A stretch of 64,000 nucleotides of DNA from Hoeflea sp. (GCF_002733955.1 NZ_NVXQ01000001.1:496001-560000); one strand, 5' to 3'. Positions 37,453-46,526 are shown, counted from the stretch's first letter. Numbers and translations are program-made. Notes: generated by a model not told the origin, from the sequence alone.

Positions 37453-38853
37453 ATGAGCACAAACCGTCACATACTGAGCCGCCGCGCGCTTCTGGGTAGC
37501 CTTGCCGGAATTGGTGCCGCAGGTCTCCTCCCGCCCCTTAGCGCCACCCGCGCCGCAGCCGGCGATCTGTTCACGCAGATCGATCTGCGCGGCGGACACG
37601 ATGCCGATCTCGCCGGCCTGCTTCCGGATGCGGTGGATGACCAGAGCCGGCTGTTTCAGCGCGCCATTGACGATGCAGCCGCTGCAGGCCGCATTCTGCG
37701 TTTGCCGCCGGGACGTTTCGTGGTCTCCAATATCGACCTGCCGGACGGGGCCAGGATAGCCGGCGTGCCGGGCGCAACGCGGCTGATCTATGGCGGGCGC
37801 GGGCATTTCATGCTGGCCGAGGGAGCCCGCCGGATCGAGCTGTCCGGCCTGGTGTTTGACGGCGCCAACCAGAGGCTCGGCGATCATGTCTCCGCACTGG
37901 TGCATCTGCGCAGTGTCAGCGAGGCCATTGTCGATGGCATGGTGATTGCCGGCGCAGATGGGCACGGGCTGACGCTCGAAGCCTGCGGCGGGCGGATCAA
38001 TCATTGCGAGATTTCCGGTGCGCGGCTGGCGGGCATCTACGCGGTTGAAAGCCGCGGGCTTTCGATCACCCGCAATATGGTGCGCGACTGCGCCAATGGC
38101 GGCATCCTGGTGCACCGCTGGTCGGTTGGTGAGGACGCAACGCTGATTGACGGCAACCGGGTGATGCGGATTTCGGCGCGCGCCGGCGGCACCGGCCAGA
38201 ACGGCAACGGCATCAACATCTTCCGCGCCGGCAATGTGATGGTGACCAACAACCATGTCTCCGACTGCGCCTTTTCGGCCATCCGGGCCAACTCGGCGAG
38301 CAACATCCAGATCGTCTCCAACCAGGCGATTCGTTCGGGCGAGACGGCGATCTATGCGGAGTTTTCGTTTCAGGGCGCGGTAATCGCCTCGAACCTGGTC
38401 GATGGCGGCACGGTGGGCATCTCGGTGGCCAATTTCAACGAGGGCGGGCGGCTCGCCTCCGTTACCGGCAACATCATTCGCAACCTGACGACCAAAGGCC
38501 CCTACCCGGCCGAATATGCCGGTTTCGGCATCGGCGTGGCGATCGAGGCGGATGCGGCGGTGACCGGCAACGTCATTGAAGGCGCACCGAAATGGGGCGT
38601 GCTGATGGGCTGGGGACCGTTTCTCAGGGCGGTCAATTTCTCCGGCAACACGATCCGCGATTGCAGCGCCGGCATTGCCGTCTCGGTGGTCGAGGGCGCA
38701 GGTGCCGCACTTATTTCGGGCAACATGTTTGACGCCACGCCGGGCGGCGCCATTATCGGCTGCCGCTGGAACGAGGTGGTGACAAAGGACCTGGCCAAGG
38801 TTGGCGCGGGCCGGTTCAAGCATCTGACGCTGGAACGCAACGCGGTGGCGTGA
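37453..38853 (+). CDS. TIGR03808-type Tat-exported parallel beta-helix protein
   Basis: The 466-residue protein starts with a twin-arginine signal (SRRALLGSLAGIGAAGLL) and continues with right-handed beta-helix repeats rich in N-V-I-x-N (GNVMVTNNHVSDCAFSAI, ASNIQIVSNQAIRSGETAI). This matches the rhizobial TIGR03808 family of Tat-translocated repetitive proteins. Related folds bind or cleave polysaccharides; no catalytic residues are assigned. It follows the SH3 gene by 63 bp on the same strand. Confidence 0.85.
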   Translation: MSTNRHILSRRALLGSLAGIGAAGLLPPLSATRAAAGDLFTQIDLRGGHDADLAGLLPDAVDDQSRLFQRAIDDAAAAGRILRLPPGRFVVSNIDLPDGARIAGVPGATRLIYGGRGHFMLAEGARRIELSGLVFDGANQRLGDHVSALVHLRSVSEAIVDGMVIAGADGHGLTLEACGGRINHCEISGARLAGIYAVESRGLSITRNMVRDCANGGILVHRWSVGEDATLIDGNRVMRISARAGGTGQNGNGINIFRAGNVMVTNNHVSDCAFSAIRANSASNIQIVSNQAIRSGETAIYAEFSFQGAVIASNLVDGGTVGISVANFNEGGRLASVTGNIIRNLTTKGPYPAEYAGFGIGVAIEADAAVTGNVIEGAPKWGVLMGWGPFLRAVNFSGNTIRDCSAGIAVSVVEGAGAALISGNMFDATPGGAIIGCRWNEVVTKDLAKVGAGRFKHLTLERNAVA

Positions 38854-38859
38854 AGCCGA

Positions 38860-40896
38860 TCAGAGATCCTTGACCAATCGCAGCGCGTCGTAGATCGCGG
38901 CATGGGTGTTGCGTGCGGCCACCGCATCGCCGATGCGGAACAGCCGGAAGGCGCCTTGCGGGTTCGGCCTGAGCTCCTGCATGCCGCCGGTGGTCAGCGC
39001 CTCGTAATCGACCTCGCCCAGATTTGACGATTGCGGCTTGAGCTCGAAATAGAGCTCATCGAGCGGCCTTGTGCCGTGGTTGACGATCACCTGATCGACC
39101 AGCCGCTCACGGCGGACGTCGCTGTAATCACTGCCCAGAGTGGCGCGCAGCTGATTGCCTTCGCGCGCCACGGACAAGAGCCGCCAGGTGACCGTGAAGG
39201 TGGTGTCACGCTTCTGCAGATTGCGCATATAGGGCACCAGGTTCATCGCCATCACTTCGGGCGCAAAGCTGCGATCCGGGGTGACGATCTCGACCCTGCC
39301 GCCCTTGGCCGAGATCAGGTCCGCGGCCTGAAGCCCGGCATGATCACCCGCATCGTCAAAGATCAGCACATCGGCACCGGGTTTCACATCGCCCGACAGG
39401 ATGTCCCAGGCGGAATGAACCAGATCGTTGCCCGCGCCAAGCACTTCGGTATGCGGCAGGCCGCCGGTGGCGATGATCACCTCGTCGGGTGCGGTTTCGA
39501 GGACTGCTTCGGCATCCGCGAAGGTGTTGAAGCGGAAGGTCACGCCCAGTTTCTCGCATTGCTGCATCCGCCAGGCGATGATCGAGATCATCTCTCGGCG
39601 GCGTTCGTCGAGCGCGGTGAGACGGACCTGGCCGCCCGGCTGATCCGCTGCCTCCAGCACCGTGACCGCATGGCCGCGCTCGGCCGCAACCCGGGCGGCT
39701 TCCATGCCGGCCGGGCCGGCGCCGACGATAGTGATGCGTTTGCGGACAGGGCCGGCCTCGATCGTCTGCGGCATGGTCTCTTCGCGGCCGGTGGCGGCAT
39801 TGTGCAGGCAGAACGCCATGCCGCCCTGGTAAATCCGGTCAAGGCAGTAATTGGCGCCGACGCAGGGGCGGATATCGTCTTCGCGGCGCTCGATGAGCTT
39901 GCGCACCAGATGCGGGTCGGCCATGTGGGCGCGGGTCATGCCGACCATGTCGAGCTTGCCCGCAGCGATGGCATGGCGGGCGGTGGCGACATCGGGGATC
40001 TTGGCGGCGTGAAAAGTGGGAAAGCCGGTGGCAGCGCGGATCTCGCCTGCAAAGTCCAGATGCGGGGCGTTCTTCATGCCCTGGATCGGGATCAGGTCGG
40101 TCAGGCCCGGGTCGGTGTCGATATGGCCTTTGACGACATTGAGAAAATCGACCAGGCCGCTATTTTTGAGCTTGTGCGAGACCTCCAGCCCCTCGGCCCG
40201 TGTCATGCCGCCGTCCAGCACCTGGTCGCCGGTGTAGCGCAGGCCGACGATGAATTCGTCGCCGCAGCGGGCGCGGATTGCGCGCAGCACGTCGAAGGTG
40301 AATTTGAGACGGTTGTCGAGGCTGCCGCCATAGGGCGCTTCCAGATCATTGGTCAGCGGCGACCAGAACTGCTCGAGCAGATGACCATAGGCTTCAAGCT
40401 CGATTCCGTCGACGCCCGCCGCCTTCATCCGCTCGGCGGCATCGGCGAAATCACCGATGATGCGGGTCATGTCCCAGTCTTCCAGCCGCTTGGGGAAAGC
40501 CCGGTGCGCGGCCTCGCGTTCATGGCTGGGGGCGACCACGGGAAGCCAGTCGGCCTTGTCCCAACGGGTGCGGCGGCCGAGATGGGTAAGCTGGATCATT
40601 ACCGCCGCGCCGTGATCATGGCACTCGTCGACTAGCTGCTTCATCCAGCCGACGACTTCATCCTTCCAGGCGAGGATGTTGTTGAACACCGGCGGGCTGT
40701 CGCGCGCCACCGAGGCCGAACCCGCCGTCATCGTCAAAGCCACACCGGCTTTGGCGCGCTCGACGTGATAGGCGCGGTAGCGGCCCTTGGGCATCCCGTC
40801 CTCGGGATAGGCCGGCTCGTGGCTGGTGATCATGATGCGGTTGCGCAGCGTGAGGTGCTTGAGCGTGTAGGGCTGCAGCAGCGGATCGTTGGACAT
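38860..40896 (-). CDS. NADH:flavin oxidoreductase, trimethylamine dehydrogenase/N-methylproline or dimethylglycine demethylase type
   Basis: This 678-residue enzyme combines an old-yellow-enzyme-type FMN barrel (residues 1-340) with a C-terminal FAD/NAD domain (GAGPAGMEAARVAAERG, from 392). Relatives demethylate trimethylamine, dimethylglycine or N-methylproline. Cluster ligands expected as four cysteines appear as Cys345, Ala348, Cys351 and Cys363, so one is missing. The ATG at 40896 has CAGGAG upstream; the longer frame crosses the promoter. The divergent TetR gene is the likely regulator. The substrate is an inference from family. Confidence 0.87.
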   Translation of the reverse strand: MSNDPLLQPYTLKHLTLRNRIMITSHEPAYPEDGMPKGRYRAYHVERAKAGVALTMTAGSASVARDSPPVFNNILAWKDEVVGWMKQLVDECHDHGAAVMIQLTHLGRRTRWDKADWLPVVAPSHEREAAHRAFPKRLEDWDMTRIIGDFADAAERMKAAGVDGIELEAYGHLLEQFWSPLTNDLEAPYGGSLDNRLKFTFDVLRAIRARCGDEFIVGLRYTGDQVLDGGMTRAEGLEVSHKLKNSGLVDFLNVVKGHIDTDPGLTDLIPIQGMKNAPHLDFAGEIRAATGFPTFHAAKIPDVATARHAIAAGKLDMVGMTRAHMADPHLVRKLIERREDDIRPCVGANYCLDRIYQGGMAFCLHNAATGREETMPQTIEAGPVRKRITIVGAGPAGMEAARVAAERGHAVTVLEAADQPGGQVRLTALDERRREMISIIAWRMQQCEKLGVTFRFNTFADAEAVLETAPDEVIIATGGLPHTEVLGAGNDLVHSAWDILSGDVKPGADVLIFDDAGDHAGLQAADLISAKGGRVEIVTPDRSFAPEVMAMNLVPYMRNLQKRDTTFTVTWRLLSVAREGNQLRATLGSDYSDVRRERLVDQVIVNHGTRPLDELYFELKPQSSNLGEVDYEALTTGGMQELRPNPQGAFRLFRIGDAVAARNTHAAIYDALRLVKDL

Positions 40897-40933
40897 GAGG
40901 CGGCTCCTGTTGGCTGACTCAATTTCTGACGCG

Positions 40934-40976
40934 GAATGTACATATGTGTCAATTATAAATTCAGTGGTGCACATTC
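40934..40976. promoter_or_regulatory. Candidate TetR operator region
   Basis: Imperfect inverted arms GAATGTACAT (40934-40943) and GTGCACATTC (40967-40976) match at 8 of 10 positions. Between them are an ACATATGT palindrome and a minus-strand TTGACA -35-like element (40952-40947). The location between the divergent oxidoreductase and TetR genes makes it a good operator candidate. Confidence 0.35.
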
Positions 40977-41011
40977 TTGCGGTCACGGGATGCATCTGCT
41001 TAGGGTGCCGC

Positions 41012-41653
41012 ATGGAAAAGGCACACAGCACAGAGACGGAAACAGGCTGGCGCGGATCGCGCGAGGGTTGGCTCGAAGCCGCCTATGGCGCGCTGGTCAA
41101 CGAGGGGATCGACGCGGTCAAGATCAAGCCGCTGGCCGAAAGCCTGAAGCTGTCGCGCACCAGCTTCTACTGGTTCTTCGACAATCGCGACGCCTTGCTC
41201 AAAGCGCTTGCCGACATGTGGGAAGCACGCACCACGACCCCGCTGACCAGGGCCGCGCGCGACTATGCGGAGACCGAAGCCGAAGCCATGCTCAACGTGA
41301 TCGGCTGTTTTCTGAAGCCTGAAACATTCGACGCCAAGCTGGAATTCGCGATGCGCGGCTGGGGGCTGAAGGACCCGGCAATCATGGCGCGGATTGTCGA
41401 GGCAGACCGGATACGGCTCGAAGCCCTGAGCGGGATGCTGGAGCGATGGGGCCATCCGCCGCAGGATGCCGATGTGCGGGCGCGCACGATCTATCTGGTA
41501 CAGATCGGCTACATCTCGATGCGCGTCGAGGAGAGCCTTGAGACGCGCGTGACCCGGATTCCGAACTATGTAGAGGTCTACACCGGCCGCCCGCCCGAGC
41601 CACGCGAGGTGGCACGGTTTCGGGCGCGGTTCGGGCTGGCACCAGAGGGCTAA
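41012..41653 (+). CDS. TetR-family transcriptional regulator
   Basis: The 213-residue protein has a TetR-like helix-turn-helix (WLEAAYGALVNEGIDAVKIKPLAESLKLSRTSFYWFFDNRDALLKAL, about 17-63) and a helical ligand domain. It probably represses the divergent flavin oxidoreductase gene 115 bp away. The ATG at 41012 has AGGG nearby; the upstream frame extension crosses the promoter and was dropped. Confidence 0.85.
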   Translation: MEKAHSTETETGWRGSREGWLEAAYGALVNEGIDAVKIKPLAESLKLSRTSFYWFFDNRDALLKALADMWEARTTTPLTRAARDYAETEAEAMLNVIGCFLKPETFDAKLEFAMRGWGLKDPAIMARIVEADRIRLEALSGMLERWGHPPQDADVRARTIYLVQIGYISMRVEESLETRVTRIPNYVEVYTGRPPEPREVARFRARFGLAPEG

Positions 41654-41785
41654 GAGGGTTCCGAATTTGTCGGGATAGCAAGCACGGCTGCCTCGAGGCC
41701 ACCCCGGGAGCGGATGCCCTGCCCTTGTTTTGCCTGATCCGGGCGATAGTTTTTGCCATCTCCATCTCAGAAGGAAGCAGACCGG

Positions 41786-42436
41786 ATGCAAAAACCCACA
41801 CTGAACCGCCGTGGATTGATCGGCCGCGCACTGGCGCTAGCCGGATTGGGTGCAGGCGCCGGAGCCTGGGCGGGGTTGTTCGGAACTCCCGCCTCAGCCG
41901 CAACCGGGACGCCCTCGGCAACCGAAGGACCGTTCTACCCGAAGCCTTCGATGCGCATGGACGATATCGACAATGATCTGGTCAAGGTGACGGGCCGGGT
42001 CGAAGAGGCCGGCGGCACAGTGATCGCGCTCAAGGGCCGTGTGCTGGACGCGGACGGCCAGCCGCGCGCCGGCCTGCGGGTCGAAATCTGGCAATGCGAC
42101 ATGAACGGCAAGTATCTGCATCCCGGCGACCGCAGGGATGTGACCTATGACACCGGGTTCCAGGGCTTTGGCCATGACATCACCGGGGCAGATGGCGGCT
42201 ACAGGTTTCGAACCATCATGCCGACGGTCTATCCCGGCCGCACGCCGCATATCCACGTCAAGCTGCTGGATGGCGAGAATGAACTGCTGACGACGCAGTT
42301 CTATCTCAAGGATCATCCGGGCAATGCAAATGACCGGATTTACAGCCGCCTGTCCGATGCTGAAAAGGCCTCGGTCACCATGGAGTTCGTGACCGGCGAG
42401 AACGGGCTCGAGACCAGCGTGGACATCATCGCCTAA
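41786..42436 (+). CDS. Exported intradiol-dioxygenase-like protein
   Basis: This 216-residue protein belongs to the protocatechuate 3,4-dioxygenase beta-fold family, which cleaves catechols with non-heme Fe(III). Residues 1-40 form a Tat-type signal (NRRGLIGRALALAGLGAGAG). Likely iron ligands are a Tyr in VYPGRTPHIHVK, the two His of HIH, and a Tyr in RDVTYDTG. The opening ATEGPFYPKPS is the family head. Exported members of this family are poorly studied; the substrate is unknown. AAGGA precedes the ATG at 41786. Confidence 0.85.
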   Translation: MQKPTLNRRGLIGRALALAGLGAGAGAWAGLFGTPASAATGTPSATEGPFYPKPSMRMDDIDNDLVKVTGRVEEAGGTVIALKGRVLDADGQPRAGLRVEIWQCDMNGKYLHPGDRRDVTYDTGFQGFGHDITGADGGYRFRTIMPTVYPGRTPHIHVKLLDGENELLTTQFYLKDHPGNANDRIYSRLSDAEKASVTMEFVTGENGLETSVDIIA

Positions 42437-42540
42437 AGCAATTCCAGCAAAAGTGGGAACCGGTTTTGCGTCCGGAATTGCGTCAAAGCAGAGAGATAAA
42501 GCATTGAAGGTGAATCGGTTTTCGCCGGACATGTTTTAGC
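42437..42540. repeat. Rhizobial palindromic intergenic element
   Basis: The sequence has the core AAAGTGGGAACCGGTTTTGC, followed by a GTCCGGAATTGCG-like arm and an AAAGCAGAGAGATAAAGC-like tail, then a second arm (GGTTTTCGCCGG). This resembles the short mosaic palindromes found between genes across rhizobia. It follows the dioxygenase stop directly. Confidence 0.65.
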
Positions 42541-42572
42541 GCCCGGAAGCGCACATCTATCAGGCGCGGCAG

Positions 42573-42603
42573 GCGAGACAGCCCGAAGGCTGTCTCGCGT
42601 TTT
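42573..42603 (+). terminator. Rho-independent terminator
   Basis: A perfect 11-bp stem GCGAGACAGCC / GGCTGTCTCGC closes a CGAA loop and is followed by GTTTT. It ends plus-strand transcription from the dioxygenase gene just before the convergent dctP-type gene. Confidence 0.8.
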
Positions 42604-42606
42604 GGC

Positions 42607-43644
42607 TTACTTCGACTTCTCTGCGATCGCGGCCCTGGCCTGATCGATCAGCGCCTGGCCATCTATCCCCTGTTCGCCCATTTCGGCGACCCAGCGGGCG
42701 ATGACCGGCTGGGCGGCTTGTTTCCAGCGCGCCACTTCCGCTTCATCGAGCTGGATGATGTTGTTGTTGGCCGCCACGGCGATATCCCGGCCGGGCTTGT
42801 CGTTGGCCTCCATCACTTCCGCCGCAAAAGCCGAGAGCTTGGCGCCTGATTCCGCGTCAAGGATTGCGCGCAGGTCATCCGGCAGGGCTTCGTATTTGGC
42901 CTTGTTCATAACCAGGACGATGGCCGCGGTATAGAGCGCCTCCGGCCCGCCGAACTCGGTGTGGTTGGTGACCAGTTCGGTCAGGCGGATCGACGGCGTG
43001 ACTTCCCAGGGGATCACGGTGCCGTTGATGACGCCCTTGGACAGGGCCTCGGGGATCGTTGGCAGCGGCATGCCAACGGGCTCGGCGCCGAGTTCCGACA
43101 ACATGTCGTTGATCACCCGGGTTGGCCCGCGCATGGTCTTGCCAGCCATGTCTTCCAGCTTGTTGACCGGCTCGGATGTGTGGACAACACCGGGGCCGTG
43201 CACCCAGGCGCCAAGCACCTTCACATCGGCATATTCGTTTTGCTGGAAGTCGTTTTGCACCATTTCCATATAGGCGAGCGAGGTGGCGATCGGATCTGTC
43301 ATCATGAACGGCAGTTCAAAGACCTCGCTGCGCGGAAAGCGGCCGGGGGTGTAACCCACCAGTGTCATCGTCAGGTCGGCAACGCCGTCCCGGGCCTGAT
43401 CCATCAGGTCGGAAGGACGGCCGCCGAGCGACATGCCGTCGAAATGCTCGACTTTCAGCTTGCCGCCCGAGGCTTCGGCAAGGCGCTCGCCCCACGGCTT
43501 GAGGATGTGCTTGGGTACAGTCGCGACCGGCGGCAGGAACTGGTGCAGCCGAAGCGTGACTTCCTGTGCCGTAGCTGCATCTGGTGCCGCCGACAGCGCG
43601 AATGCACCGGCGACCAGCGAATAGATGAAATTGCGTCTCAACAT
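42607..43644 (-). CDS. TRAP transporter substrate-binding protein (DctP family), orphan
   Basis: This 345-residue exported solute-binding protein of the tripartite ATP-independent transporter family has a signal peptide (residues 1-26, MLRRNFIYSLVAGAFALS). The DctP core includes PWGERLAEASGGKLKVEHFDG, the R-containing substrate motif GKTMRGPTRVINDML and LGAEPVGMPLPTIPEALSKGV. The matching DctQ and DctM membrane subunits are not nearby. The ATG at 43644 has a strong GGGAGGAAA site. Its place beside the P450 system suggests it captures that system's substrate, an inference. Confidence 0.87.
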   Translation of the reverse strand: MLRRNFIYSLVAGAFALSAAPDAATAQEVTLRLHQFLPPVATVPKHILKPWGERLAEASGGKLKVEHFDGMSLGGRPSDLMDQARDGVADLTMTLVGYTPGRFPRSEVFELPFMMTDPIATSLAYMEMVQNDFQQNEYADVKVLGAWVHGPGVVHTSEPVNKLEDMAGKTMRGPTRVINDMLSELGAEPVGMPLPTIPEALSKGVINGTVIPWEVTPSIRLTELVTNHTEFGGPEALYTAAIVLVMNKAKYEALPDDLRAILDAESGAKLSAFAAEVMEANDKPGRDIAVAANNNIIQLDEAEVARWKQAAQPVIARWVAEMGEQGIDGQALIDQARAAIAEKSK

Positions 43645-43760
43645 TTTGTTTCCTCCCAGAATGAATGTCTGATGTCTGCTTTCCACGTGAACGGCCTTGC
43701 TCAAGGCCCTGGAACTTCGAATGCTATGGCTGCAGCCTCCCCGCTGCAGGTTTGGCCGGG

Positions 43761-44987
43761 TCACACCGCACGGGCATAATCGACCAGGTTGTAATTGACG
43801 GCGGCGAGTTCGGGTTTGGAGACGATGCGTCCGGACGCCAGCAACTTGCGGGCCGTCATGTGGGTTGATGCCGAATCCACCGTTTCCACACTGACCAACC
43901 GGCCAGAGGAAAAACTCAGGACAGCAAGGCCGCCCTTTTCAGGTTTGTGGGCGACGTGCTCGTCTGCCCCTGCGCCAAGACCTGCAATCTGCAGCTTGAG
44001 ATCTCCCTGATCGCTCCAGAACCAGGGTACGGCCGCATAGGGTACGGGTTTGCCCGTCAAGCGTTTGGAGATGGTCCGGGCATGGTCGGTCGCGGCCTGA
44101 ACCGATTCCAGCCGCACCCGCCGGCCCGACAGCGGATCGGGGAAATTGCAGCAATCGCCGAGCGCGGAAATATTGGGGTCCGATGTGCACAGCAGATCGT
44201 CGACATCGATGCCGTCGGAGACCGCCAGTCCGGCTTCTGCCGCCAGTTCACTGTTGGGCACGACGCCTGCGGCGATGAGAACGATGTCGCCAGCGATGTC
44301 CGTGCCGTCGGCAAGCCGGGCGCCGGCCACGTTGCCGGCACCGTCGTCGAGAAGTTCCGAGACAAACTGACCCAGCCGGACACTGGTGCCCCAGCCTTGA
44401 TGGGACATGAGAAAATGCGCAGACATGGTGTCGGAGACCGCACGCGACATCAGGCGTTCGGCACCCTCGATCACGGTGGCATTGACCCCGAGGCCGGGCG
44501 CGACAGCCGCGAATTCCATGCCGATGAAGCCGCCACCGACCACCAGCACATGGCGGGCTGCACTGAGCCGTGTGCGCAGCTCTGACGCATCTGCAAGATT
44601 GCGCAGCGACAGCACGTTTCTCAGATCGAGATTGGCAATCGGCGGCCGGGCATTGCGGCTGCCGGTGGCCAGCACAAGATGATCATAACCGATCGTCTTG
44701 CCGTCGCCGGTGGTGATGTGCTTGCCGTCCGGATCAATACCGGTCACCCGCGTCTGCGGCATCAGCGAAATGGTGTTGTCGTCAAAAAACTTCGACGGGC
44801 GCAGGTCGAGCCTGGCGGCATCGCCGTGCTTGAGGAAAGCCTTTGACAGCGGCGGGCGCTGATAGGGCAGACCCGGCTCATCGCTGACAAGCAGGATCTC
44901 GCCCGCAAAACCATCGGCGCGGAGACTTGCGGCCATCTGGAAACCGCCATGACCGCCCCCGACGATGACGACGCGCTGAAGCGTCAT
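43761..44987 (-). CDS. FAD-dependent ferredoxin reductase (putidaredoxin reductase type)
   Basis: The 408-residue protein is probably the NADH-dependent reductase of the P450 electron chain. It has the FAD motif VIVGGGHGGFQMAA near the N-terminus and the NAD motif VLVVGGGFIGMEFAA (about 147-161). The ATG-type FAD segment (ISALGDCCNF) and a C-terminal domain typical of rubredoxin/putidaredoxin reductases are also present. Its ATG overlaps the ferredoxin stop by four bases (ATGA), so the two are translationally coupled. Confidence 0.9.
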   Translation of the reverse strand: MTLQRVVIVGGGHGGFQMAASLRADGFAGEILLVSDEPGLPYQRPPLSKAFLKHGDAARLDLRPSKFFDDNTISLMPQTRVTGIDPDGKHITTGDGKTIGYDHLVLATGSRNARPPIANLDLRNVLSLRNLADASELRTRLSAARHVLVVGGGFIGMEFAAVAPGLGVNATVIEGAERLMSRAVSDTMSAHFLMSHQGWGTSVRLGQFVSELLDDGAGNVAGARLADGTDIAGDIVLIAAGVVPNSELAAEAGLAVSDGIDVDDLLCTSDPNISALGDCCNFPDPLSGRRVRLESVQAATDHARTISKRLTGKPVPYAAVPWFWSDQGDLKLQIAGLGAGADEHVAHKPEKGGLAVLSFSSGRLVSVETVDSASTHMTARKLLASGRIVSKPELAAVNYNLVDYARAV

Positions 44988-45307
44988 ATCTGCGCGTCCG
45001 GAAGATGGACGGTCAGACCGTCGAGTTCATCGGTGATGGCGATCTGGCAGGACAGGCGGCTGGTGGGTTTGACCTCGGAGGCGGCAAAATCCAGCATGGC
45101 GCGTTCGCCGTCCGAAGGCGTGCCGGTTTTCGGGGCCCAGTCGTCGGCGACATAGACATGGCAGGTGGCGCACATCATCGCACCGCCGCATTCAGCGACA
45201 ATGCCGTCGACATTACCGGCAAGCGCTGCCTGCATGACGCTGTCGCCTGTGCTTGCCTCAACCGTGGTTTCATTGCCGTCCGGGGATACAAAAGTCAGTC
45301 TTGGCAT
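44984..45307 (-). CDS. 2Fe-2S ferredoxin (putidaredoxin/adrenodoxin type)
   Basis: This 107-residue electron carrier has the vertebrate-type cluster pattern Cx5Cx2C (CGGAMMCATC) and a fourth Cys in RLSCQIAI. It begins MPRLTFVSPDG, and the ATG at 45307 is preceded by GAAGGAGA. It lies between the reductase and the P450 gene on the same strand, so it most likely shuttles electrons from the FAD reductase to the P450. Confidence 0.92.
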   Translation of the reverse strand: MPRLTFVSPDGNETTVEASTGDSVMQAALAGNVDGIVAECGGAMMCATCHVYVADDWAPKTGTPSDGERAMLDFAASEVKPTSRLSCQIAITDELDGLTVHLPDAQI

Positions 45308-45350
45308 CGCCGGTCTCCTTCTAATGTCTTTTGCTGGCTGGCAGCGCACA

Positions 45351-46526
45351 TCAGTTCAACCGCACCGGCAGGCTGAGCGGTCCGCGGAAACCAAAACCCC
45401 ACCAGACCACTTTTTCCGGCTCGACCAGCTGCATGTCGGGGAAGCGCTCGAAGATCATCGGCAGCATGATCTTGCCGATGGTCAGCCGCGCCAGATGTGT
45501 GCCCATGCAGTGATGCGGGCCGCTGCCGAAACTCTGGTGGGTGGTCTTCGGGCGCAGCGCGTTGAACTTGTCGCCATCTTCAAACAGCTCTTCGTCATGG
45601 TTTGCCGAGGCCTGGGCGGTCATGATGATCTCACCCTTGGCGATGTCGATGCCGCGGATCTGGGTGTCCTCATTGGCGCAGCGCGAACTGGCCTGGATCG
45701 GCGCCACCCAGCGCAGGCCTTCCTCGAAGGCGGCGCTCCAGTTGCCGGACCGCTTTATCTCCTCAAGCTGGTCAGGATTGGTGAGCAGCCCAAAGAGAAC
45801 GGTCAGCAGTGAATCCCGCGGCTCGTTGATGCCGCCACCGATGGCGATCTTGAGATTGGCGAGAACCTGGCTGAATTCGATCGGATCGTCGGCATTGATC
45901 ATCACCGAGAGCGCCGATTGATCCGGCTCGGCCTTGAGAAGCGGGACGCGGCTTTCGACCATCGCGTTCATGGCATCATGGCAGCCATCAACGCGCTTGA
46001 ACGGCTCGTCGGCATAGCCGAAATTTCCGGCGCCATCGATCAGCGCCTGCGACCAGAATTGCATCTCCTCATCGGTGGCGTCCGGGATGCCCAGTATCTC
46101 GGCCAGGATCCGGGCCGCCAGCGGTCCTGCAAGTGTTGAAAAAAGTTCGACGACCTCGTTCCGGGGGAGCCGGTCGAGATAGGCGGCGGCATGTTTTTCA
46201 TAGGCCGGCCCCCAGATGGTCTTGAGATTGACCGGAGAGAAGGTCGGCATCATGGCCATGCGCTCGCGCATATGCTCCGCGCCATCCTTGCGCATCAATG
46301 TGTGGGCCTGAAACGCCCTTTTCATGGGGGTGTTTGGATCATTGTTGCTGAACAACGCCGGATTGTCTTTCACAGCGCGCGTATCGGCAGCCTTGGTCAA
46401 AAGCGTCCTGCCGATGGACTTGACGCGCACCACCGGTGCCTCGGCACGAAGCCTGCGGTAGACCGAATAGGGATCCCGCGTCAGCTGGTCGATTGTGATG
46501 GTGTCATCCGTCGGCGCGAAACTCAT
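45351..46526 (-). CDS. Cytochrome P450 with unusual I-helix
   Basis: This 391-residue soluble P450 is first in a complete class I operon with ferredoxin and reductase. The heme-binding motif FGSGPHHCMG puts the heme thiolate at Cys340; ExxR is E269-R272. The I-helix oxygen-activation motif, usually AGx[D/E]T, reads G231-G-I-N-E-P, so the acid-alcohol pair is replaced by Asn-Glu. The ATG at 46526 has AGGGGA upstream. The LysR gene next to it is divergent and likely its activator. Substrate unknown. Confidence 0.9.
   Translation of the reverse strand: MSFAPTDDTITIDQLTRDPYSVYRRLRAEAPVVRVKSIGRTLLTKAADTRAVKDNPALFSNNDPNTPMKRAFQAHTLMRKDGAEHMRERMAMMPTFSPVNLKTIWGPAYEKHAAAYLDRLPRNEVVELFSTLAGPLAARILAEILGIPDATDEEMQFWSQALIDGAGNFGYADEPFKRVDGCHDAMNAMVESRVPLLKAEPDQSALSVMINADDPIEFSQVLANLKIAIGGGINEPRDSLLTVLFGLLTNPDQLEEIKRSGNWSAAFEEGLRWVAPIQASSRCANEDTQIRGIDIAKGEIIMTAQASANHDEELFEDGDKFNALRPKTTHQSFGSGPHHCMGTHLARLTIGKIMLPMIFERFPDMQLVEPEKVVWWGFGFRGPLSLPVRLN

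Noticed and set aside
36775-38823. 682-codon minus-strand frame
   Set aside because: It is opposite the SH3 and TIGR03808 genes, both supported by export signals and domain patterns.
39031-40635. 534-codon plus-strand frame
   Set aside because: It is the complement of the flavin oxidoreductase, which has clear FMN and FAD/NAD motifs.
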